Positions 35,299 to 44,718 of a stretch of 64,000 nt of DNA are shown here, one piece after another (within the stretch, counting starts at the first letter, position 1; the number at the start of each line of letters is the position of its first letter). Under the pieces are notes generated by a model, which was not told the DNA's origin, did no database searches, and saw only the letters and a program-made list of their open reading frames with translations. The DNA comes from Acidobacteria bacterium UBA2990 (GTDB taxonomy: Bacteria; Acidobacteriota; Vicinamibacteria; Vicinamibacterales; UBA8438): the NCBI GenBank assembly GCA_002347025.1, contig DEAE01000010.1:62001-126000 (forward strand), written 5' to 3'. The translations under genes were made by a program, and so were the position numbers.

Positions 35299-36385
35299 CG
35301 GTGTATGGAAGAGTTTGTTTAACTAGTACTCGACTGACAGCTTGAGACACGCTATCAACTGCAGCGATGGCTCGTGAGTAACGCATTCGTCTCGGTCCGA
35401 TCACCCCAACAGTACCGGTCTGCTGGCCATCGAAATAGGCTGAGGCGACAAGGCTAAATGCTTGGAGGTCGGTTTCGGCGTGTTCAGTGCCTATAACGAC
35501 GGTCAGTTCGTCTGAACCTAGGTACTCGCTTAGTAACCGAACAAGGCGTTGCTTTTCTTGCATCATCGACAGCAACGCCCGCATCGTGGCTAGCGAAACT
35601 GGGCTGGTATCGTCTGACACATCGTCGAAAAGGAGCATCGCACCGTCAACGAACACGCTTTCACGCGGTACCATGTCTTCTAAAGTCGAACTCGTGAGAC
35701 GCAACGACCGTGATAGTAACTCGTCGTAAAGGACCTGCTCCTGTCGAAGGCGCTCGATGACTAGGGCACGTACTTCACCAAGGGTCAACCCTGAGAACTC
35801 TCGATTGATGTAATTGGCTCCTTGCTCAAGTTCCCTGCGTTGTAACCGCTCGCCAATATCTACAACCTTATGGCAAGCTTGATGCCCGTGGGCCGTGACC
35901 AGTACCAAGATTCTACTACCTTCGAGTTGTACGAATTCTATGTGTTCAAAGCCGGCTGTTTCGTTTGTTGGCGCCAGCACGAATCCAAGGTGATGAGACA
36001 CCCTGGACAGTTCGTGCGACACATTTGACAGCACGCCGTTGACTGACCCAGCTTGGCGCAATCGAGCTTCCACTGCTGGAGTTGACTGGGCGGCTCGTCG
36101 ATGCTCAAGCAGAAAATCAACGTAATATCGGTACCCGAGATCGGTCGGGATACGCCCAGCGGAGGTGTGGGGTTGCAAGACTAAGCCGGCTTCTTCGAGA
36201 CTGGCTAAGATATTCCGAACTGTAGCTGCCGACAGACCGAATTCACCCTTTTCAACCAGTTGGCGCGATGACACAGGCGTGCCGTGGTCGACATATTCCC
36301 TGATTAGCGCGCCCAAGAGTCGCCGGGTCCGTTCAGGAAGGTCTGAGCCATGATGCCCAGTCGAAGTGGGTTTCCGATAAGCCAC
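35264..36385 (-). CDS. hrcA: Heat-inducible transcription repressor HrcA
   Basis: HrcA represses class I heat-shock genes by binding CIRCE. The N-terminal winged helix is visible (TRRLLGALIREYVDHGTPVS, then FGLSAATVRNILASLEEAGL and TSAGRIPTDLGYRYYVD). The C-terminus has YFDGQQTGTVGVIGPRRMRY, typical of the family. Start codon is GTG. It heads hrcA-grpE-dnaJ-prmA. I find no CIRCE inverted repeat in the bases upstream, so how it controls its own operon is unclear. Confidence 0.92.
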   Translation of the reverse strand: MAYRKPTSTGHHGSDLPERTRRLLGALIREYVDHGTPVSSRQLVEKGEFGLSAATVRNILASLEEAGLVLQPHTSAGRIPTDLGYRYYVDFLLEHRRAAQSTPAVEARLRQAGSVNGVLSNVSHELSRVSHHLGFVLAPTNETAGFEHIEFVQLEGSRILVLVTAHGHQACHKVVDIGERLQRRELEQGANYINREFSGLTLGEVRALVIERLRQEQVLYDELLSRSLRLTSSTLEDMVPRESVFVDGAMLLFDDVSDDTSPVSLATMRALLSMMQEKQRLVRLLSEYLGSDELTVVIGTEHAETDLQAFSLVASAYFDGQQTGTVGVIGPRRMRYSRAIAAVDSVSQAVSRVLVKQTLPYTDDARRIPTDTA

Positions 36386-36392
36386 GTCTAGC

Positions 36393-36398
36393 AGTATA
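36393..36398 (-). promoter_or_regulatory. -10 box abutting hrcA
   Basis: The minus strand reads TATACT followed by seven bases and the GTG start of hrcA. A transcript starting at the normal distance would be leaderless or nearly so. No good -35 box and no CIRCE element accompany it. Confidence 0.42.
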
Positions 36399-36462
36399 CC
36401 GTCTCTTGCCAGTAGGTAAAGGCGTTGGTTCGAGAGCTTGGAAGTTAGGACCGAATCAAAGT

Positions 36463-37329
36463 TTATCCATCGACTGTTGCTTGTGACTCGTCAGGTGACC
36501 AGCTGAGTGACCGAGCCTGATGCTGTCTGGACATATCTGAGCTCCTACCAATTTTGCCGTATCTTACCGCAATCATCTCGGCAAGAATACTTACAGCGAT
36601 CTCTTGCGGGGTGACTGCCCCTAGGTCAAGTCCAACTGGAGAGTGGACCCGGTGCAACTGATCTTCTGGGAGGCCCTCTGATTCCAGCAGATTGGTTAGG
36701 CGGGCCACCTTGGCTTTGCTACCAATGAGTCCGAGGTAGCGAATAGGTTTTGGAGCTAGAGCTCTCAGTGCGTCCAAGTCGTGGCGGTGGCCACGCGTTA
36801 GGATGACAGCAAAGGCATGAGCCGGTAGTTTGGTTTTTGTCAGCCACTCAGGAATCGAATCAACCACGATCTCTTGAGCCTGGGGAAATCGATCGGCATT
36901 GGCGAATTTCTCTCTGTCGTCGATGATATGCAGTTTGAAACCAACTTCGTGCGCGGCCCGAGCGAGATGATACGATACATGGCCGGCCCCGATCAGAAAG
37001 AGCTCAGGTGCTGGCTCAAGGGGCTCAATATAGACTTCCATCTGCCCTCCACAGATTAACCCGGAATCTTCTGCAATATCGTCCGCGAGCTCATACTTTT
37101 CGATAACGGGCTGGCGGGTTTCGATAGCGGTTCTGGCCTTCCAGAAGGCTTCATTTTCGTAGCAACCTCCACCGATTGTGCCGACTGTGCGTCCATCAGG
37201 GAAGACAAGCATCTTGGCCCCGACCCGCTGAGGGGTAGAACCCTGGGCGCGGATAATCGTTATAAGCGCGGCAGGTTCTCCACGTTTCAGCGCCTCGGCG
37301 ACCGCGTCAAATACGTCTTCGTTTCTCAT
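36463..37329 (-). CDS. XdhC/CoxI-family protein
   Basis: XdhC proteins bind, sulfurate and insert molybdenum cofactor into xanthine dehydrogenase-type enzymes. Seen: STPQRVGAKMLVFPDGRTVG and GTIGGGCYENE in the N-terminal domain, then the Rossmann part LFLIGAGHVSYHLARAAHEV, IDDREKFAN, LTRGHRHDLDALR, and SPVGLDLGAVTPQEIAVSIL near the end. Length 288 is usual. No molybdenum hydroxylase gene is in the window, so its client lies elsewhere. Confidence 0.88.
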   Translation of the reverse strand: MRNEDVFDAVAEALKRGEPAALITIIRAQGSTPQRVGAKMLVFPDGRTVGTIGGGCYENEAFWKARTAIETRQPVIEKYELADDIAEDSGLICGGQMEVYIEPLEPAPELFLIGAGHVSYHLARAAHEVGFKLHIIDDREKFANADRFPQAQEIVVDSIPEWLTKTKLPAHAFAVILTRGHRHDLDALRALAPKPIRYLGLIGSKAKVARLTNLLESEGLPEDQLHRVHSPVGLDLGAVTPQEIAVSILAEMIAVRYGKIGRSSDMSRQHQARSLSWSPDESQATVDG

Positions 37330-37425
37330 GGCGATGTCGCGTCCTCTCGGTTGGGTTGCTCTCGTTTCTGGCCTGGTTTGTTACTTAGTTTTATGCTGGG
37401 CCTGGCTCAGTTGCTTCCCTTCAGG

Positions 37426-38454
37426 TCAGATCAAGATCTCGATGTTGGATCTAGATTTCAACTCATCGATAAACGAGGAGACTCGCATTTGGTACTCCTG
37501 TTGGAGCAGGAATCCATGGATCTGGGTGCTAGCTTCTGCAAAGGCTACGACTCGGTCTTCCACACGCTCGACCATTTGGATTATGTGAAAACCAAACGTC
37601 GTCTCTACTACTTCACTAACTTCGCCGGGATCCAGTGCCGAGAGTGCAGCGTCGAATTGCGGCAGGGTCTCGCCTTCGGCAACTAGTCCTAGGTCACCCC
37701 CGTTGGCGGCCGATTTAGCATCTTCGGAATGTTTTCGTGCTAATTCGGCAAAATCGCCACCATCGCTGAGTTCTTTCCGAATGGCTTCAGCACGATCGCG
37801 AGCATCAAGTCTCTCAGATTCCTGGGCATCGAGGCTGACACCGATAAGGATGTGCCGTGCTCTGATGCCCCCTTTTTCTGCGAACTGCTCGGTGTGTTGA
37901 TCGTAGAATCCTCTAACGGCCTCAGGGGTCACCTCAATGCCTGCGAACGCTTGTGCTTCGAGTGTTGCCTCGGCAAGCAGGTCTCGTCGTGTTTCATCCC
38001 TGAGAATTTCGATAGTAGTATTCCAGCTTTCAAGTTGTGTTTCGAATGCATCCGTAGTCGGAAAGCTCGAGCGAATTGTTTCTAACGCAGCTTCTATAGT
38101 GGATTCTGTGACTGAAATATCAAGAGCTTCAGCTTCCTGAACAAGAAGGTGGAATGATATCAAGCGGTCGAGTACTGACCTATAGACTTGATCTCGGAAC
38201 TGGGTTGGCAGGGCCTGTCCAGCTTGAATTTCTGCACTACGGACCGCACGTTCCAGCTCTTCACGGGTAATGGAATGGGAATTCACGTGAGCAACTACAC
38301 TTGGCAACTCTGCTGCAACAGGGGTAACCGCCGGCAGCGTTGGGAACTCGGAAGTGTCTGCTGGATTCACCGGGCTGTCTGTACTGCCTACGCCGCAGCC
38401 GAATGCTAGCAGGGCTATTACTATCCAGTTCCATCGTGTTGCTCGATCTTGCAT
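37426..38454 (-). CDS. Exported parvulin-type peptidyl-prolyl isomerase (SurA/PrsA-like)
   Basis: A lipoprotein-type signal (IVIALLAFGCGVGS) puts the lipid-modified Cys near residue 20. The N-terminal helical part resembles SurA (SVVAHVNSHSITREELERAV, QVYRSVLDRLISFHLLVQEA). The parvulin domain covers about residues 195-300, with IRARHILIGV, FAELARKHSEDAKSAANGGDLG (in part) and VVETTFGFHIIQMVER. It likely folds envelope proteins in the periplasm. Length 342 is consistent. Its -10 box abuts the start codon. Confidence 0.88.
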   Translation of the reverse strand: MQDRATRWNWIVIALLAFGCGVGSTDSPVNPADTSEFPTLPAVTPVAAELPSVVAHVNSHSITREELERAVRSAEIQAGQALPTQFRDQVYRSVLDRLISFHLLVQEAEALDISVTESTIEAALETIRSSFPTTDAFETQLESWNTTIEILRDETRRDLLAEATLEAQAFAGIEVTPEAVRGFYDQHTEQFAEKGGIRARHILIGVSLDAQESERLDARDRAEAIRKELSDGGDFAELARKHSEDAKSAANGGDLGLVAEGETLPQFDAALSALDPGEVSEVVETTFGFHIIQMVERVEDRVVAFAEASTQIHGFLLQQEYQMRVSSFIDELKSRSNIEILI

Positions 38455-38460
38455 ACGTTG

Positions 38461-38466
38461 ATTATA
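38461..38466 (-). promoter_or_regulatory. -10 box abutting the parvulin gene
   Basis: The minus strand reads TATAAT, then six bases, then the ATG at 38454. This is the same spacing as for rsmE and predicts a leaderless mRNA. The -35 region is poor. Confidence 0.5.
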
Positions 38467-38997
38467 CGCTTCTAGAAGAGCTGGCTTACCAACATAGAGC
38501 TTAGCGTAACAAACGAACTATTTGTCTGCCAGCGTTGGCGCCAAGATCGAGCTGGGTTGGTGCCAACTGCAAATATCGTCCTTGATGGTAGATGGGCAGT
38601 GGAGGTGGCTATCGGCTCAGCCCTGGATCGAACGGCGGTCAACTTGTCTGGTCGGCAAGACGAGGGTAGTGGCCGCTGTTCCACCAACAGAACACTGGCC
38701 AACGTGCCTGCCCGGTGAGTCTAGTGTCGTCGACAAGGATTTTGGTTGACTCAACCGGCTCTGCTGGGTGGGTTGTCGGTTCTTCCGCCTTTAAATGATT
38801 TTCGCCATTCGACTTGTCGTGGGTAGGCACGGGGAGAAGTGTTTCTGGAAATTTGTTCTGTAATACCTGCAGGAGCACTGAAAGGGGTTGCTAGCTGAAG
38901 ATCCTGTAACGGTGCTCGGGAAGTGTTAAATTCCGATGTTATTAATTCAAAGATTGCGGTTCAATTCTCGAAGGTTGAGCCGCTTTGAGGAGAACAA
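38467..38997. other. Intergenic stretch without a supported gene
   Basis: About 530 bases between the parvulin gene and the bshC 3' end. Short overlapping frames occur on both strands, but none has a ribosome binding site or recognisable protein. I saw no tRNA, no known small RNA and no strong hairpin. Confidence 0.5.
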
Positions 38998-40734
38998 CTA
39001 AATGGAAATTATCCAGTGATGGGCTGTGTCGAGATCGGGGTCTGAGATAAGTCTTTCAGTGAGCACTGAGCCATAGCGGTTCAGGAAATGTACTAAGCCG
39101 ACGGCTCGCTCTTGGGGCGAACCCAAGGGGAAGAGCTGGGATTGAGCGCGGTGGAATTGGCGGCGCAATGTCTGGTCTCGCCGTTTGGCTGCCTGTAGGA
39201 CTTTATTCTGCAGGTTCCTGAGTTCTCTCTCCATCCGTCCATGGGAAGATTCAGCAGCTCCAGCTAAAGTGGAATCGACTTTGACTACCGCTGTTCCGAT
39301 TGCTATCAAACTGTCGCGAATGGTCTGCTTGGCCGATAGCATCGTCTCTTCTACGGAGGAAGGGAGTTGTTCCCCAAGAAGGCGGTTAAGGGCTGATTCG
39401 TCTTGAGGTTGAAGCTGTTCGATGTCGAGCCCTGTTCGATTGAGAAACTTTACAACTGCAGTGTCCACTAGTGTCACGCTGAGCCGTGGGGCAATTAGAG
39501 GCATCGGGATTGAGAAATGCTCATAAACATCCTTAAGTTGACCTAGGTAAGATAGTTCGCTGGGTCCGGCCACGTAGCAAACGGTTGGAAACAATCGATC
39601 CTGAACTATCGGACGGAGCAAGACGTTAGGACTAAGACAAGATGGGTCACTCTGCAATTGGTCTAGTAGTAGTCGAGGGTCAACTTGTTCGTTGCCGATT
39701 CTAAGGTTAGTGCCGTCAGTCCGGATATTGCGGCGGTTGCCATCCTGGAGAAATAGAGCAACGGTCTCTGGTGATGTCGAAACTTGGGCGTGAAATCCTG
39801 CCTCTCTGAGCTGTTCACCAGCCCTTTGCGCGAGATGTGATGTCGTGCCTGCGTGGTTGATCTCTCGACTAAAGAGTTCTCTAACAAACGGCTTAGCTGC
39901 TGGATCAGAGGCGTCGAAGACGATCAAGCCTAGCTCGCCCAGTAGTTGTTCAAGCCAAATAGCAAAGGCGGTGACGAGTCTAGTGCCGTGGGCGTAGGCT
40001 CTTCGCAAGTCCGATATTAGGCCTGGCGTGAAATCCGTGTGTGGAAGTGTGGTGGCTAGTTCGTCAATCGTTTTCTCTATTTCTGCAGAGAGTTTGATGC
40101 TTGAGGCTGGGGTATTTGCAGGGGCACTAATCGGCAGTGAGACCGACGTCAATTTGTTGTCGGAGTCAAGAATGCCACAGCTGCGGATTTCGTCGAGGTC
40201 GTGGTCTTCTGCATCAACCCAGAACACGGCAACCGTTGGGATTCCGTGTAGTTGTTGGGCGCGTCGAGCCAGCCGGATCGCTGAGATGGCTTTTAGTAAC
40301 GTGTAGAGTGGTCCTCCGAATAGACCGGCTTGTTGACCCGTCACTACGGCGACGCAGCGGGGATCTTCCAGCAGGGCTGTAGCTTCGATCGCTGGGATTG
40401 GGGCCCCACGCTGGTGCTGCTGCCCCTTGATCACGGGTGCAATCGCGGGGTTCTCGTCGCTTCTTTGATTCCGGATAGAGATGGCTGTTTCCCAAGCTGC
40501 GTCGTCACTTGGATCTCCAGAGAAAAATGATTCAAGGGCGCTGAAGTTGGAGGTGTACTCGACCGCTAGCCTTTTGGTGCTGGGAAAGCGGCGGATGTCG
40601 ATTGGTAGGCTGTGGGTCGAATGACGAATCGAGGAGTCCTGAGGCACGGCCAACAACTCTGGCAGAGGGCGTCGGGTGGTGTCAAGCGGATGTTCGCTAA
40701 GTGGCATTCTGGATTGAATGACGGTTTGGATCAT
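38998..40734 (-). CDS. bshC: Bacillithiol synthase BshC
   Basis: BshC is the putative cysteine-adding enzyme that completes bacillithiol, a low-molecular-weight thiol. Diagnostic stretches: VVTGQQAGLFGGPLYTLLKA near residue 125, PTVAVFWVDAEDHDLDEI near 160, and TVCYVAGPSELSYLGQLKDVY (in part) near 395. A coiled-coil segment lies near 490-530. Length 578 is somewhat above the usual 530-550. ATG 40734 or ATG 40707 may be the start. bshA and bshB are not in the window. Confidence 0.88.
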   Translation of the reverse strand: MIQTVIQSRMPLSEHPLDTTRRPLPELLAVPQDSSIRHSTHSLPIDIRRFPSTKRLAVEYTSNFSALESFFSGDPSDDAAWETAISIRNQRSDENPAIAPVIKGQQHQRGAPIPAIEATALLEDPRCVAVVTGQQAGLFGGPLYTLLKAISAIRLARRAQQLHGIPTVAVFWVDAEDHDLDEIRSCGILDSDNKLTSVSLPISAPANTPASSIKLSAEIEKTIDELATTLPHTDFTPGLISDLRRAYAHGTRLVTAFAIWLEQLLGELGLIVFDASDPAAKPFVRELFSREINHAGTTSHLAQRAGEQLREAGFHAQVSTSPETVALFLQDGNRRNIRTDGTNLRIGNEQVDPRLLLDQLQSDPSCLSPNVLLRPIVQDRLFPTVCYVAGPSELSYLGQLKDVYEHFSIPMPLIAPRLSVTLVDTAVVKFLNRTGLDIEQLQPQDESALNRLLGEQLPSSVEETMLSAKQTIRDSLIAIGTAVVKVDSTLAGAAESSHGRMERELRNLQNKVLQAAKRRDQTLRRQFHRAQSQLFPLGSPQERAVGLVHFLNRYGSVLTERLISDPDLDTAHHWIISI

Positions 40735-40744
40735 GCCTATTTCG

Positions 40745-40774
40745 TTGAAAAAAAAGGTATTTGTGTGCTAATAT
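40745..40774 (+). promoter_or_regulatory. Sigma-70 promoter of the pseudokinase-carAB operon
   Basis: TTGAAA at 40745-40750 and TAATAT at 40769-40774 are 18 bases apart. Transcription would start near 40781, only a few bases before a strong GGAGGT at 40787-40792. The promoter lies in the divergent gap to bshC. Confidence 0.6.
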
Positions 40775-40831
40775 GTAAACCTACTTGGAGGTAATCCCAC
40801 ACTGAAATACGATGAGGCCAGCGGAAATCAG

Positions 40832-43552
40832 GTGCCAGGTGCATTTGGTGCCTATCGGGTTATGCACCAACTTGGTGTCGGAGTTCTGGGCCCGGTCTTT
40901 CGGGGTTATTCCCCGGAAGGCGATTGTTTGGTGGCGGTCAAGGCGTTTCAGCTTGAAGTAATTCCTGAGCAGGCTGTCCAGTTTGCTGACAGGCTCGATG
41001 CGATCGTGGCTCTTGGTTCTCTGCACCCCTCCCAAGTTCGGCCGTTGGGCTCTGGTGTTACAGACGATGTGCCTTTTATTGCCTACGAGTATGTGGCAGC
41101 AGAGTCTTTGGATGTTGGAATTCGCCGATTTGCTAAGGCCCCGGTCGAGACAGTAGTGCCTCTGGTTTTGCAGCTTTCGGCCGCTCTCGACGCCGCCCAT
41201 GGGCACGGGCTGTGTCACGGGGCTCTGCACTTTCGCGATATTTTTTCGGCCCCTGATCTGGCTAGAGTTACCGGTTTCGGAATCCAGGCTGCACTTCAAA
41301 GTGTCGGGCTGAGGGGCCCGCTTCGTCGACCCTTTGCCGCGCCGGAACAGATTGCTGACAAAGATTGGGATGCTGCTGCTGATCGATTTGCCCTGGCTGC
41401 TGTCACCTATGAGCTGCTTACAGGGAAACGGGCTGGTGGAGATGAGAGCCAGTTGTCTGGTCAACTCTCAGGGGTTGCAGTAGGGCGTCGCCTGTTGGAT
41501 TTGGTGAAGGTGTTTGCAGAGGCCCTGTCGGAGGATCCGGTTGAGCGGCCAGAGTCGGCTCTGCTGTTTGCCGAGCAGCTTTCCGAGGCTGTCGATTGGG
41601 ACAGTGCAGGGCGAGTTTTGGGCCCGGTCGGCGTAAGTAGGGTTGAGAATGACTTAAAGTTGGATTCGTTTGATGCCTCCTCGGTGGCTAATGGTGGCGC
41701 CGAGGTATCTTTTTCTAGCCATGACGTCAAGACCGTTCTCGAGGAAGACGCTATGCCCAAAAGTGATGAACGGAACGGGAAATCACAGTCCGGAGCTAAG
41801 CTTGATTGGACCGAGCATTCGTTGGACCGTGGCCTGCCTGAAGAGGTTCAGGGGTCTGATAGCTACGAGCCGAGGCCGGTGGGTTCGCCATCTGGATCAG
41901 AGAGAGAGGCTGATCTGGAGGTGAGCAAAGATCTTGACCGACTAGATTTAAGCAGGGGCAGCGGCGATGAGGGTGTCGGTGATGAAGGGTATTCCAGTGC
42001 GCTGGATGCAATTGCCAGTCGAACTGAAGTCGAATCAGTTGCTGGAAGTCCTAAACCCTCGACCGTTGGTTCCATGTCTAGCTCGGACCTGGTCGGCGGA
42101 AGCGAAGAGACTGAGGACGGCTCTCTATCGGGGAAGCTTGGCGGGTCTGGTACAGAACCGGAATTTGATTGGGACGTCTCAGAGCAAGCCGAGGCGGCAT
42201 TGGAAGAGATTGAGAGCGAAGGCCGTTCAAAGGGGAATGAGCACCGAGAAGTTGAGGAGGAGCTCTCCAGTGCCGATGATACAACCACTGGACCCGATCA
42301 GACCGCTGGAGACCGGTTGGCTGCTATTCAGGCTCGCTATAGGTCAGACGACCGTCCTGAGGCAATGGCAGCTACAGAGGATGAGAAAGCGGTTGCCGAA
42401 TATGAGCCGATAAAGATGCAAGATTTGAAAGATCGCCTAGGTGAAGATGGTGCCGAATCTGAAGACCGGTATGGAGAGGACGAGGGGCTGGAAGATGAAA
42501 CGAGCCTCGAGGTTAGTGGCGCCCAGGATGATGGTGTAAGTGAAGAAACCCGGTTTGAATACGGGTCGCCGTCAGAGTCCGATGTCGAGGATAACCCGAA
42601 CGATGAACAATTTCCTTTGCTTACTGATGAGGCCTACGGCTATCGGCCAGGGGGAGACGACCAAGAGGTGTCATTGGAGGACTTTGTTGAACCGCCAGAC
42701 AGTATTCGTAATCGCCGGTGGGTGCCAATAGCAGCAACTTCGTGCGCTGTTGCTGTTGTTTTAGGACTCTTGGGTCTAGGCTCCCGTTGGATGACGGAGG
42801 GGGCTGGTTCTGAGGCAGTTGAGTCGCCTGCGTTGGCAAGATCGCTTCCTGTTGAAGAAGAGGCGGTAGCTGTAGGTTCAAATCCCGCGCCAAGGGAAGT
42901 GCCTCCGCCAAGAGGCGATGTTCCAGGACTTCCCCTCGTCGACCGACTTGATCCCCAGACTGATAGGCTGGCCGCGAGCCAGTCTTCGGTGTATGGGCCA
43001 GAAAATGTAGAAGCCGACTCTCCGCTGGAGAGCGGACATGAGGATGAAACGCCGTCTTTCGCTTCTAGTCTTGATCCAGCTTTGGTAGTCCCAGTGGGTC
43101 GGCTGCTGGTGCGGTCGACACCTCCAGGAGCTCAGGTGATGCTTGACGGTGAGTCGCGTGGAACGACGCCTTTGGCAGTGGCTGAATTGCCCTATGGTGA
43201 CTATACACTCAGTGTGAGTCTAGAAGGTTTTGAGTCTAGAGAGCAGTTGTTGACTGTTTCGTCAGACGACCCTATCGTGGCGCTTAATGTCGAATTGGGA
43301 CAGTCAATTATGTCTATGGCTGCCTCGAATGGGGTAGGATCAATCTCCGTCGAAACGCGGCCGGCAGGGGCAGAGGTTTGGCTTGACCGGCGGTTCGTTG
43401 GCGAAACACCGATGCTAATACCTGATGTCACACCTGGTGCCCACGTTGTGGAGTTTAGGCAAATGGGTTACCGCGACTGGGCGACCAATGTGAGTGTTGA
43501 CCCTTCCGAGCAGGCTCGTGTGGCTGCGTCGCTCGACCACGCTCGGCCATGA
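40832..43552 (+). CDS. Pseudokinase with transmembrane segment and two PEGA domains
   Basis: Numbering is from the GTG at 40832. Residues 1-270 form a protein-kinase-like domain: VAVK lysine K37 and AAPEQ (169-173) remain, but the catalytic HRD reads H129-G-A131 and DFG reads G148-F-G, so both catalytic aspartates are lost. Residues about 270-625 are acidic and disordered-looking. A hydrophobic span lies at about 629-648 ([20 protein letters not shown]), followed by a linker and two PEGA domains at about 750-820 and 836-906 ([40 protein letters not shown]). The topology would put the pseudokinase in the cytoplasm and PEGA outside. A better-placed ribosome site (GGAGGT, 40787) points to a CTG at 40802 in frame. 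The stop overlaps carA (ATGA). Confidence 0.82.
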   Translation: MPGAFGAYRVMHQLGVGVLGPVFRGYSPEGDCLVAVKAFQLEVIPEQAVQFADRLDAIVALGSLHPSQVRPLGSGVTDDVPFIAYEYVAAESLDVGIRRFAKAPVETVVPLVLQLSAALDAAHGHGLCHGALHFRDIFSAPDLARVTGFGIQAALQSVGLRGPLRRPFAAPEQIADKDWDAAADRFALAAVTYELLTGKRAGGDESQLSGQLSGVAVGRRLLDLVKVFAEALSEDPVERPESALLFAEQLSEAVDWDSAGRVLGPVGVSRVENDLKLDSFDASSVANGGAEVSFSSHDVKTVLEEDAMPKSDERNGKSQSGAKLDWTEHSLDRGLPEEVQGSDSYEPRPVGSPSGSEREADLEVSKDLDRLDLSRGSGDEGVGDEGYSSALDAIASRTEVESVAGSPKPSTVGSMSSSDLVGGSEETEDGSLSGKLGGSGTEPEFDWDVSEQAEAALEEIESEGRSKGNEHREVEEELSSADDTTTGPDQTAGDRLAAIQARYRSDDRPEAMAATEDEKAVAEYEPIKMQDLKDRLGEDGAESEDRYGEDEGLEDETSLEVSGAQDDGVSEETRFEYGSPSESDVEDNPNDEQFPLLTDEAYGYRPGGDDQEVSLEDFVEPPDSIRNRRWVPIAATSCAVAVVLGLLGLGSRWMTEGAGSEAVESPALARSLPVEEEAVAVGSNPAPREVPPPRGDVPGLPLVDRLDPQTDRLAASQSSVYGPENVEADSPLESGHEDETPSFASSLDPALVVPVGRLLVRSTPPGAQVMLDGESRGTTPLAVAELPYGDYTLSVSLEGFESREQLLTVSSDDPIVALNVELGQSIMSMAASNGVGSISVETRPAGAEVWLDRRFVGETPMLIPDVTPGAHVVEFRQMGYRDWATNVSVDPSEQARVAASLDHARP

Positions 43553-44700
43553 ACGCTGTAATAGCCCTCGAAAACGGAATCTGGTATCAGGGTACGGCCG
43601 CCGGAGCTGCTGGAGTCGTTGCTGGTGAAGTTGTGTTTAACACCAGCATGACTGGTTACCAGGAAATCCTTACCGATCCTTCGTATGCGGGTCAGATTGT
43701 GACGATGACCTGTCCCCAGATTGGAAACTATGGAGTGGCTGCCGAAGACACTGAGTCTGGGCGGCCTCAGGTCGCAGGTTTTATCGTCCGAGAAGCCTCC
43801 CCAATTGCAAGCAACTGGAGGGCTACCGGCACGTTACGAGATTATTTGGTTGAGCATGGGATTGTGGCTATCGCTGGCATTGATACACGTGCGTTGACCA
43901 GAGTTCTGCGAAACGCAGGGGTCATGCGTGGGGTGATCGCTACGGGGGCAGTCGAACCTGAGGAACTTGTTAGCCAGGCCTTGTCGGTAAAGCCGATGGA
44001 AGGTTCGGATCTGGTCTCCACAGTAACTTGCGCTGAACCGTTCGACTGGCCCGTGATAAGTGATAAAGGAGCATGCGAGGCTCTAGAGCCCGATGCTTTT
44101 CGCCTGCCGCCTGAACGGCACTCGGACCGCCTCCTTCGCGTTGCTGCTTACGACTTAGGACTCAAGCGCAACATTCTTCGGCGATTTTCGGCATATGGAT
44201 GTCAGGTGCGTGTGTTTCCGGCTACGACGCCGGCGAAGGACTTGTTGGCTACTAAGCCAGATGGTGTCTTTCTTAGTAACGGTCCTGGAGACCCGGCTCC
44301 GCTGGACTACGCCGTTGCCAACACTAGAGAGGTACTTCAGGCTGGTGTGCCTGTGTTTGGGATTTGTCTTGGACATCAAGTTCTGGCTCGGGCCTTTGGT
44401 GGAACGACCTACAAACTGAAGTTTGGCCATAGGGGAGCAAATCATCCAGTTAAGCAGCTCTCTACTGGTCAAGTTGAGATCACCAGTCAGAACCATGGGT
44501 TTGCGGTTGATCCAGAATCTCTGCCTGACGATGTGGAAGTGACTCACCTTAATCTTTATGATGGCACTGTTGAGGGGTTGAGGCATAAACAGCAGGCTGC
44601 TTTTTCTGTTCAATACCATCCTGAGGCTTCTCCAGGCCCCCACGATGCTGATTATCTATTCTCCAAGTTCCTTGAGGAAATGGTGCGTCGTTCTAGGTAG
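43549..44700 (+). CDS. carA: Carbamoyl-phosphate synthase small subunit
   Basis: CarA hydrolyses glutamine and channels ammonia to CarB for pyrimidine and arginine synthesis. The N-terminal domain has [24 protein letters not shown] (in part) and the class I glutaminase domain has the nucleophile in [16 protein letters not shown] (Cys near residue 270), SQNHGFAVD and the His-Glu of [16 protein letters not shown]. Length 383 is normal. It is translationally coupled to the pseudokinase gene and lies 18 bases before carB. Confidence 0.96.
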   Translation: MNAVIALENGIWYQGTAAGAAGVVAGEVVFNTSMTGYQEILTDPSYAGQIVTMTCPQIGNYGVAAEDTESGRPQVAGFIVREASPIASNWRATGTLRDYLVEHGIVAIAGIDTRALTRVLRNAGVMRGVIATGAVEPEELVSQALSVKPMEGSDLVSTVTCAEPFDWPVISDKGACEALEPDAFRLPPERHSDRLLRVAAYDLGLKRNILRRFSAYGCQVRVFPATTPAKDLLATKPDGVFLSNGPGDPAPLDYAVANTREVLQAGVPVFGICLGHQVLARAFGGTTYKLKFGHRGANHPVKQLSTGQVEITSQNHGFAVDPESLPDDVEVTHLNLYDGTVEGLRHKQQAAFSVQYHPEASPGPHDADYLFSKFLEEMVRRSR

Positions 44701-44718
44701 AGCGGGGCCCTACTGCAT

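Noticed and set aside
36386..36462. CIRCE operator before hrcA
   Set aside because: No TTAGCACTC-like half sites in inverted order.
41863..42288. Minus-strand frame of 141 codons inside the pseudokinase linker
   Set aside because: Ser-rich antisense reflection of the acidic Glu/Asp/Ser linker.
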